The translations under genes were made by a program, and so were the position numbers. Positions 5,559 to 10,537 of a stretch of 10,537 nt of DNA are shown here, piece by piece; the stretch's first letter is position 1; each line of letters opens with the position of its first letter. The DNA lies in contig LQBI01000018.1 in assembly GCA_002030045.1 (NCBI GenBank), forward strand, positions 1 to 10,537, given 5' to 3'. Origin of the DNA: Candidatus Aegiribacteria sp. MLS_C. Its GTDB lineage: Bacteria > Fermentibacterota > Fermentibacteria > Fermentibacterales > JCC-6. A model generated the notes under the pieces. That model worked only from the letters and a program-made list of their open reading frames with translations. It made no database searches and was not told the origin of the DNA.

Positions 5559-6464
5559 ATGAAAAGCGTCTGGATAGCTCTCGGACTGACGTTCATAGCC
5601 GGAATGGCAACGGCGATAGGCAGTGCCGTGGCTTTCATGGCGAAAAGGACCAACTACCGGTTCCTCTCCGTGGCCACCGGTTTTTCCGCAGGCGTGATGC
5701 TCTACGTCTCCTTCGTCGAGATCCTCATCAAGGGCCTCGATTCCCTGAAGGATACCTACGGCGAATACTGGGGACACTGGGTAAACGCGGCCTCTTTCTT
5801 CGGCGGAATGCTCCTGATAGGTCTGATCGACCGTTTCATACCGGAGGCGGAGAACCCCCACGAGATCCATTCGGAGGGCGAGAGAGCGCCGCTCCACGAC
5901 CCGGAGGCTGAGATACCGGACTTCGAGGCGATCGCCGAAAAGGACGTGAAGTCGCGTGGTTTCGGTATGCACGACCATGCCATCCACGACAGGAAGCTCC
6001 TGCGAATGGGCCTGTTCACGGCTATCGCGATCTTCATCCACAACTTCCCCGAGGGACTGGCCACCTTCCTCTCCGCCCTTCACGACCCGACCCTGGGAAT
6101 AGCCATCGCCGCGGCCATAGCCCTGCACAACATTCCGGAGGGGATAAGCGTTTCCGTCCCGATCTTCTACGCAACCGGGAACCGTTCCAAGGCTTTCTTC
6201 TACTCCGTCCTGAGCGGACTGGCCGAACCTGCCGGTGCCGTAATCGCCTACATCGCCATACGCTCCTTCGCAGGCGGAGAGACCGGGATCATACCTCCCC
6301 AGGTCATGGGTGTGCTCTTCGGCGGAGTGGCAGGCATCATGGTCTACATAAGCCTGGACCAGCTCCTGCCGACCAGCAGGGCCTACGGCAGGGGTCACGA
6401 CAGTATATTCGGCCTGGTGGCAGGCATGTTCGTGATGGCCCTCAGCCTGCTTCTCATGAAATGA
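5559..6464 (+). CDS. zupT: ZIP-family divalent metal transporter, ZupT-like
   Basis: Predicted 301 residues with about eight membrane segments. The two hallmark metal-site helices are present: HNFPEG (161-166) and HNIPEG (190-195), plus Glu53 in FVEI and SGLAEPAGA (219-227). These are typical of the ZupT/ZIP group, which brings Zn2+ and other divalent cations such as Fe2+ or Mn2+ into the cytoplasm. The cytoplasmic loop (about 96-147) is long, acidic and holds scattered histidines (101, 104, 113, 138, 140, 143), as is common in ZIP proteins, and explains the length above the about 257 residues of E. coli ZupT. The start at 5559 is fixed by an in-frame TGA seven codons upstream. There is no Shine-Dalgarno sequence before it, so initiation may be weak or leaderless. 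It may share a transcript with the ferredoxin; no terminator is visible between them. Confidence 0.9.
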   Translation: MKSVWIALGLTFIAGMATAIGSAVAFMAKRTNYRFLSVATGFSAGVMLYVSFVEILIKGLDSLKDTYGEYWGHWVNAASFFGGMLLIGLIDRFIPEAENPHEIHSEGERAPLHDPEAEIPDFEAIAEKDVKSRGFGMHDHAIHDRKLLRMGLFTAIAIFIHNFPEGLATFLSALHDPTLGIAIAAAIALHNIPEGISVSVPIFYATGNRSKAFFYSVLSGLAEPAGAVIAYIAIRSFAGGETGIIPPQVMGVLFGGVAGIMVYISLDQLLPTSRAYGRGHDSIFGLVAGMFVMALSLLLMK

Positions 6465-6892
6465 TATCTCCTGTCCGGGCACAGACAATTCACTGGCGTA
6501 CGTTCCTTTGAACCGGTCCCGGTCAGTTGACGGGCATCATCTTCCCCTCAGTGAGCAGAGAATACTGTCGGGACGTTTTCGACCTCCAGGTCTTCGGTGA
6601 ACTGCCGCGGATTCCTGCTTCAATCCCTCGAGTCGAATGTCTCCGCTCACACGGTGAATGGGTTCGGACCGGACCACAATGCCTGTGAACTCTACTGGCC
6701 CCCTGACCGATAAAGCTGAATAACAGCCGTCACCCGATACGGGGTTCGCGAAACGGCTTTCGAAGGCTAACCGGAATGAGCGACCCTGAAACGGAACATG
6801 AGCCGCCTGTGTGCCAGTACCACTCGGGGTTTTCATCAGCAGCAGGCGAAGAGAGCGACCGCTGAATCAGGAAGACGAAGTGAGGGATCGGC
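6465..6892. other. 428-bp non-coding region upstream of the fluoride channel
   Basis: I see no credible gene here. Structured parts include a nested hairpin, AGCCGT (6725-6730) with ACGGCT (6753-6758), enclosing CCCG (6733-6736) with CGGG (6740-6743). Farther up, 6653-6697 has a partial resemblance to a fluoride riboswitch but lacks essential parts. GAGGG (6882-6886) is the ribosome-binding site of the channel gene. The length is unusual for this gene-dense half and could hide a decayed gene or a leader RNA. Confidence 0.5.
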
Positions 6893-7303
6893 ATGGTTAA
6901 CCCAATGAAAATACCAATTCTGGTCGGCCTCGGCGGGTTTGCCGGATCCGCCGCCAGGTACGGCTTGAGCATCGCTTCACAGAGGTTTTCCATTGAGTGG
7001 CCCATCGGCACTCTCGCGGCAAACGTGATCGGATGCCTGGCCCTGGGCATCATAACGGGGATCTCAGCTCGAGGCGAGACGGTTCCGCCCGAGATCCGTC
7101 TCGCTCTCGCCGCGGGTTTCTGTGGAGGTTTCACCACTATGTCTTCCATGATATACGAAGTCGCCCGGATGATCAGGGCGAGCGAGTACCTCCATGCCAC
7201 CATGTACGCAGCAGGGACATTCCTTCTTTCCATGGCCGCATTCATAACTGGCATTATGGAAGTCCGTGTCTTCGCGAAGATCGGAGGAGCATTATGGAAC
7301 TAG
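6893..7303 (+). CDS. crcB: Fluoride ion channel FluC/CrcB
   Basis: Predicted 136 residues with four hydrophobic helices, the usual FluC size. Family motifs appear in order: GGFAGSAARY (14-23), GTLAANVIG (39-47) with the pore Asn at 44, and GFCGGFTTMSSM (75-86). FluC proteins form inverted dual-topology dimers in the inner membrane and export toxic F- passively. In most members the third motif reads TTFSTF or TTFSSF, with the two Phe lining the pore; here both positions are Met (83 and 86). GAGGG lies six bases before the ATG at 6893; a second in-frame ATG at 6905 is possible. The gene overlaps the DUF190 gene by 10 bases, the classic crcB-DUF190 pairing, which suggests translational coupling. 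Confidence 0.9.
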   Translation: MVNPMKIPILVGLGGFAGSAARYGLSIASQRFSIEWPIGTLAANVIGCLALGIITGISARGETVPPEIRLALAAGFCGGFTTMSSMIYEVARMIRASEYLHATMYAAGTFLLSMAAFITGIMEVRVFAKIGGALWN

Positions 7304-7650
7304 GAGCGGAAGCAAAACTCCTGAGGATCTTCCTTGGTGAAGCGGACAAGGTAAGACACACCAGTCTCTACGAAGTCATCGTGAGGGAGGCGCGAAAGCT
7401 CGGACTTGCCGGAGCGACTGTCTGGAGAGGGATCATGGGATTCGGTGGTGCAAGCCGCATTCGGACCGCCAGGATACTGGACCTTTCAACGGACCTGCCG
7501 ATCATCATCGAGATAGTCGACAGGGAGGAAAGGATCGACCGATTCCTTCCGGTGCTCCACGACCTCTTCGAGGAAGCCCGTTCGGGAGGTCTCATGACCT
7601 TGGAGAACGTCAAGATCATCAAGTATCTTCATGGCAATGAAAAGGAATGA
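7294..7650 (+). CDS. DUF190 PII-like protein paired with CrcB
   Basis: Predicted 118 residues. It contains the DUF190 hallmark GATVWRGIMGFGGASRI after an N-terminal strand (AKLLRIFLGE) and HTSLYEVIVREARKLGL, then LPIIIEIVDREERIDRFLPVL. DUF190 proteins adopt a PII-like ferredoxin fold and are often encoded beside crcB; their precise role is unsettled, with a trimeric regulatory or sensing role proposed from structure. The ATG at 7294 lies inside the last codons of crcB and has a strong GGAGGAG (7283-7289) four bases before it, so the pair is very probably coexpressed. The product should be soluble and cytoplasmic. No damage is seen. Confidence 0.88.
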   Translation: MELGAEAKLLRIFLGEADKVRHTSLYEVIVREARKLGLAGATVWRGIMGFGGASRIRTARILDLSTDLPIIIEIVDREERIDRFLPVLHDLFEEARSGGLMTLENVKIIKYLHGNEKE

Positions 7651-7798
7651 TCAGCGCAGTCCGGCCGGAACTGGACGACATGACCTGATCCTGCCCTCTA
7701 TCTGCTCCAGGCTGTGTTCTTCACGGCAGGTACCGGGCAATAGGATGATAGGCAGGGTGCAACACCCCCTGTCTTCGCGGGAGGAAAACACTGTCTCG

Positions 7799-7812
7799 CA
7801 GGTCCGGACCTG
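7799..7812. promoter_or_regulatory. Perfect 14-bp palindrome upstream of the methyltransferase-exporter genes
   Basis: CAGGTCCGGACCTG is its own reverse complement. It lies 131 bases before the methyltransferase start, in a 293-bp gap that also has a 5-bp hairpin GGGTG/CACCC (7755-7767), a weak TATTAG (7830-7835) and AATAAT (7856-7861). An operator is plausible, but GC-rich DNA also gives such palindromes by chance more readily. No strong -35 box is visible. Confidence 0.35.
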
Positions 7813-7943
7813 TGAAAAAGCGAGATCCATATTAGAACTGTCCCGGGTTATCGGGAATAATCGTCCGAACTCGGAGGAACGCCGTCCGGGCAGGGGACAG
7901 TGTATCGAAGAAAACAGTCACGTCCACCAGGGAAAGGTGTAGA

Positions 7944-8570
7944 ATGTCCGGGACCGGAGTCTTCTCGGAACACTGGGACAGGTACGAGGCATGGTTCGAG
8001 GAGCACCGTTCCCTCTACCTTGCCGAACTGGCAGCGATACGCCGGCTCATGCCGAGTACCCCGGTGAGGGGTTTGGAGGTGGGAGTCGGTTCGGGGCGGT
8101 TCGCCGGACCCCTGGGAATAGGCATCGGCGTGGAGCCCTGCGGGGAGATGGCGCTGCTGGCCAGGCAGAGGGGGGTCACTGTCCTTATTGGTACGGCTGA
8201 GGACCTGCCTTTCCCGGGAGCATGTTTCGATGTGATCCTCATGGTCACCACCATATGTTTCGTGGACGATATCCGCAGGACCTTCGAGGAGGCGTTCAGG
8301 GTTCTGGCGCCTCAGGGGTGTGTCATTGTCGGCTTCGTCGATCCCGACAGCGATCTGGGCAGGAAGTACATGGCGGAGAGGAACAGCAGCGTCTTCTACA
8401 GGGAAGCCACCTTCTTCTCCCCGATGGAAGTGGACGGCTGCCTCAAGGAAACAGGTTTCACGGATCCTGCATTCGTCCAGACCCTCGTTCCCGAAGAGCC
8501 CGAGGGCAGCGTACTGAGAGGATTCGGGAGGGGCGGGTTCGTGGCGGTCAGGGGCATTCGAGCCGAATGA
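7944..8570 (+). CDS. Class I SAM-dependent methyltransferase (Methyltransf_11 type)
   Basis: Predicted 208 residues. SAM-binding motif I is LEVGVGSGR (44-52), the acidic residue at the end of strand 2 is Glu64 in GVEPC, motif III is GTAEDLPF (83-90), and FDVILMVTTICFVDD (95-109) is the next strand. These place it among UbiE-like, Rossmann-fold methyltransferases that use S-adenosylmethionine. The C-terminal part (PMEVDGCLKETGF) matches the usual helix-strand ending. The substrate cannot be read from the sequence. AAAGGTG lies four bases before the ATG. The stop TGA is directly followed by the ATG of an exporter ATPase, so the three genes look like one operon. A link to export, such as modifying an exported compound, is inference; chance adjacency is equally possible. 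Confidence 0.85.
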   Translation: MSGTGVFSEHWDRYEAWFEEHRSLYLAELAAIRRLMPSTPVRGLEVGVGSGRFAGPLGIGIGVEPCGEMALLARQRGVTVLIGTAEDLPFPGACFDVILMVTTICFVDDIRRTFEEAFRVLAPQGCVIVGFVDPDSDLGRKYMAERNSSVFYREATFFSPMEVDGCLKETGFTDPAFVQTLVPEEPEGSVLRGFGRGGFVAVRGIRAE

Positions 8571-9596
8571 ATGGATAGCAGCGGCATGGAAGTACCGGCA
8601 CAGCCCACCGGGATCGGTCATGGGGAGCCTCTCCTGGAGGTGGCGGACCTTACGAAGAGGTTCGACGATGTGACCGCGGTCGACGGCATTTCCTTCACCG
8701 TCGACAGGGGCGAGATCTTCGGTTTCCTGGGGCCCAACGGGGCGGGAAAGACCACCACCATCACCATCCTCACGGGACTCTCCAGACCCGATTCGGGGAC
8801 GGTGAAGGTGGCCGGACTGGACTGCACGGACGATCCCAAGGCAGCCCAGCACATGATAGGCATAGTTCCCGACGAGAGCAACCTTTACCCCGAGCTTTCG
8901 GGATACGACAATCTCTGCTTCTGCGCCGCCCTCTACGGCATCAGGAAGCGGGAGCGTTCTGAACGGGCACGCAGGCTGCTCGCCGATTTCGATCTGCAGG
9001 ACGCTGCCGGAAGGAAGTTCGGCGGCTACTCCAAAGGCATGAAACGGAAGCTGACCATCGCCGCCGGAATAATACACCACCCGCAGATCCTTTTCCTGGA
9101 CGAGCCGACCACGGGTATCGACGTTGCCAGCGCCAGGCGGATAAGACAGCTGATATCCGACCTGAATTCCCGGGGAACCACGATCTTCCTGACCACCCAT
9201 TACATCGAGGAGGCGGAGAGGCTATGCGGCAGGATAGCCTTCATCGTGAAGGGCAGCATAGTCCGCACGGACACCGTCGGTAACCTGATGAGGCATGCCC
9301 ACGGCAGGAACGTTGTCCAGTTCGAGTTCAGCGGCGAGGCAGGCAGGGCTTGTGCTCTCATCGGCCGGGAGTTCCCCGACCTCATCTGCGGCACCGTTCC
9401 CGAAGGCATCCGGGTTGAGTCGCCAAGGCCGGTGCGCGTGGGGCCGCTGGTGCGTCTCCTGGAGGACGGAGGCATCGAGGTGACGGAGGCGCGAAAGATA
9501 CTGCCCTCCCTGGAGGACGTCTTCGTGGAGATAACGGGGATAGAGGCCGGGGCCATGAAGCAGGAGAAGGAAAGGTCCGGAGGGGGCGCCCGATGA
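8571..9596 (+). CDS. ABC-2 type exporter, ATP-binding subunit (DrrA/NatA-like)
   Basis: Predicted 341 residues. Walker A is GPNGAGKTT (54-62), the signature is YSKGMKRKL (153-161), Walker B is ILFLDEP (173-179) and the switch His is 210 in TTHYIEEAE. The Q-loop position reads PDESNLYPELSG, with Asp101 where most ABC ATPases have Gln. After about residue 232 comes a C-terminal domain of the DUF4162 kind found in DrrA-type exporters. It would energise export of a drug, lipid, ion or polysaccharide at the inner membrane with the next gene product. The first ATG (8571) follows the methyltransferase stop with no gap; an in-frame ATG at 8586 is an alternative, as neither has a strong ribosome-binding site. 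Its TGA overlaps the permease ATG (ATGA, 9593-9596). Confidence 0.92.
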   Translation: MDSSGMEVPAQPTGIGHGEPLLEVADLTKRFDDVTAVDGISFTVDRGEIFGFLGPNGAGKTTTITILTGLSRPDSGTVKVAGLDCTDDPKAAQHMIGIVPDESNLYPELSGYDNLCFCAALYGIRKRERSERARRLLADFDLQDAAGRKFGGYSKGMKRKLTIAAGIIHHPQILFLDEPTTGIDVASARRIRQLISDLNSRGTTIFLTTHYIEEAERLCGRIAFIVKGSIVRTDTVGNLMRHAHGRNVVQFEFSGEAGRACALIGREFPDLICGTVPEGIRVESPRPVRVGPLVRLLEDGGIEVTEARKILPSLEDVFVEITGIEAGAMKQEKERSGGGAR

Positions 9597-10330
9597 GGAA
9601 ATGGATAGCTTTCTGGAACATCCTGCTGAAGGACATGCGCTCCTACTATCTGAAGCCCCCGAACATAAGCTGGGGACTACTCTTCCCCCTGGTCTGGGTG
9701 GCGATGTTCCTCATCCGTTCCGGACTGGGGCTGGAGATGCTGCCGGAACTGCTTCCCGGCCTGGTGTCGCTCAGCATCCTGTTCGGTACCACCAGCGTCC
9801 TGGCGGTGACCGTCACCTTCGAGAAGAAGGGCAGGTCCTTCGAGAGGCTGCTGCTGGCTCCCTTCTCGCTGGAACTGCTGATGCTGGCCAAGACATCCGG
9901 CGCCATACTGTTCGGGACCGCCAACGCCTTCGTGCCTATCCTGGCGGCGGTCATCCTGACGGACCTTCCGGGAATGAACTGGGCCATGCTCATTCCTGCA
10001 ACACTTCTAATAGCCGTCAGCTCGACCTTCCTCGGGCTTCTCATAGCGGTTTCGGCCAGGGAAGTCTTCGAGGCGCAGACCTTCTCCAACTTCTTCCGTT
10101 TCCCGATGATCTTCCTGTGCGGCCTGTTCTTCCCCGTGGCTTCCCTGCCGGTCTTTCTCAGACCCCTCTCCTACGCCCTGCCGCTCACCTACGGGAACGA
10201 CATACTCCGGGGCTCCATAGCCGGTACCAGTCTCATGCCCCTCTGGCTTGACTTCCCGGTGCTCCTGGGATCCTGCGCTCTCCTTTTCTATTTCAGTATC
10301 AACATAATAAACAGGAAATGGATAACCTAG
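9593..10330 (+). CDS. ABC-2 type exporter, membrane subunit (DrrB-like)
   Basis: Predicted 245 residues with about six membrane segments (roughly 22-42, 52-75, 100-123, 130-150, 165-188, 214-238). Features of ABC-2 permeases include the cytoplasmic FEKKGRSFERLLLAPFS loop (76-92), thought to contact the ATPase, and the conserved membrane block FFRFPMIFLCGLFFPVASLP followed by RPLSYALPLTYGNDILRG. With the ATPase it forms a two-plus-two exporter; the substrate cannot be told from the sequence. The ATG lies in the ATGA overlap with the ATPase gene, so translation is probably coupled. The family includes drug exporters (DrrB), NodJ and Na+ exporters (NatB). No damage is seen. Confidence 0.9.
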   Translation: MRKWIAFWNILLKDMRSYYLKPPNISWGLLFPLVWVAMFLIRSGLGLEMLPELLPGLVSLSILFGTTSVLAVTVTFEKKGRSFERLLLAPFSLELLMLAKTSGAILFGTANAFVPILAAVILTDLPGMNWAMLIPATLLIAVSSTFLGLLIAVSAREVFEAQTFSNFFRFPMIFLCGLFFPVASLPVFLRPLSYALPLTYGNDILRGSIAGTSLMPLWLDFPVLLGSCALLFYFSINIINRKWIT

Positions 10331-10332
10331 GC

Positions 10333-10379
10333 GCGGAAGGTCCCGATCGCCGGACAGTGATTGGTTCACTCGCTTCCGC
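10333..10379. terminator. 7-bp inverted repeat after the exporter operon, weak terminator candidate
   Basis: GCGGAAG (10333-10339) and CTTCCGC (10373-10379) are perfect inverted copies with a 33-base loop, just after the permease stop and before a convergent minus-strand gene end. The loop is long and AAAGGG, not a T-run, follows, so factor-independent termination is not demonstrated. Confidence 0.25.
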
Positions 10380-10455
10380 AAAGGGTTCTGACCGTAAGGA
10401 CACCGGCCGTGCCTTTCCGTTAATGCTGCAGTGATGGATCCCCCTTAGCTTCCCG

Positions 10456-10537
10456 CTACCGGGCGCACCTGCTCAGAGCGGCATTGGCGTAGAACTCGAT
10501 CATGGGATCCTCGGTCAATTCAAGACAGGTCTCGAAG
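10456..10537 (-). CDS. C-terminal end of an unrecognised gene, cut by window edge
   Basis: The minus strand from the right edge is open for 26 codons, with sequence FETCLELTEDPMIEFYANAA and then LSRCAR before the TAG at 10456-10458. Composition is protein-like, with acidic and helical residues and no rare-looking codons, and the orientation is convergent with the exporter operon. Too little is visible to name a family, and 26 open codons could occur by chance in this base composition. Confidence 0.35.
   Translation of the reverse strand, partial: FETCLELTEDPMIEFYANAALSRCAR

Noticed and set aside
5031-6488. Long minus-strand open frame (485 codons) opposite the ferredoxin and ZIP genes
   Set aside because: Its translation is low-complexity, rich in Gly, His and Glu, with no domain. 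It mirrors two clear plus-strand genes in GC-rich DNA and spans their intergenic gap by chance.
7631-7942. Plus-strand open frame of 103 codons ending just before the methyltransferase start
   Set aside because: Rich in Arg, Ser and Cys with no recognisable fold, lacks a ribosome-binding site and overlaps the DUF190 end. Its placement is suggestive, but composition looks non-coding.
7848-9200. Minus-strand open frame of 450 codons opposite the methyltransferase and ABC ATPase
   Set aside because: The plus strand has unmistakable Walker and SAM-binding motifs; the antisense translation shows no family features.

Overview
The window reads as a chromosomal segment from an uncultured, probably anaerobic bacterium of moderately high GC. 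The best lineage clue is the large secreted Asp-box protein with a C-terminal beta-sandwich of the FlgD-like / type IX secretion sorting kind, which is typical of the FCB superphylum and related candidate phyla such as Fermentibacterota, Eisenbacteria or WOR-3. The clostridial-type 2[4Fe-4S] ferredoxin fits an anaerobe. The lineage is an inference from protein style, not from a marker gene. No rRNA, tRNA or CRISPR array was recognised.

Left third (1-2450): a decayed accessory zone, AT-richer than the rest. In order it holds the N-terminal end of an IS1595-type transposase (minus strand, running off the left edge), the C-terminal remnant of an ORF6N-domain protein with a scrambled reading frame upstream, one apparently intact family 2 glycosyltransferase, and a PD-(D/E)XK-nuclease-like N-terminal piece. 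That last piece runs out of frame into the C-terminal half of a YafQ/RelE-type toxin. Beyond it lie several hairpins and a 92-bp element with 22-bp imperfect terminal inverted repeats. The zone looks like a graveyard of mobile and toxin-antitoxin cargo.

Middle (2509-6464): a 746-residue secreted protein with thirteen Asp-box motifs and a C-terminal sorting-type domain, preceded by a plausible promoter. After a 317-bp non-coding gap with a perfect 16-bp palindrome comes a ferredoxin with a helical C-terminal extension, then a ZIP-family (ZupT-like) divalent metal transporter.

Right (6893-10330): two short functional units. The first is a fluoride-resistance pair, a FluC/CrcB channel overlapping a DUF190 (PII-like) gene by 10 bp. 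The second is a three-gene run: a class I SAM-dependent methyltransferase, an ABC-2 exporter ATPase starting on the next base, and its membrane subunit overlapping the ATPase by ATGA. The last 82 bp hold the C-terminal end of an unrecognised minus-strand gene.

I found no clearly new multi-gene system. The most unusual items are the nuclease/toxin chimera that keeps every expected YafQ catalytic position, the 92-bp terminal-inverted-repeat element, the phased GGTATY sites before the ferredoxin, and the double Phe-to-Met change in the FluC pore motif.
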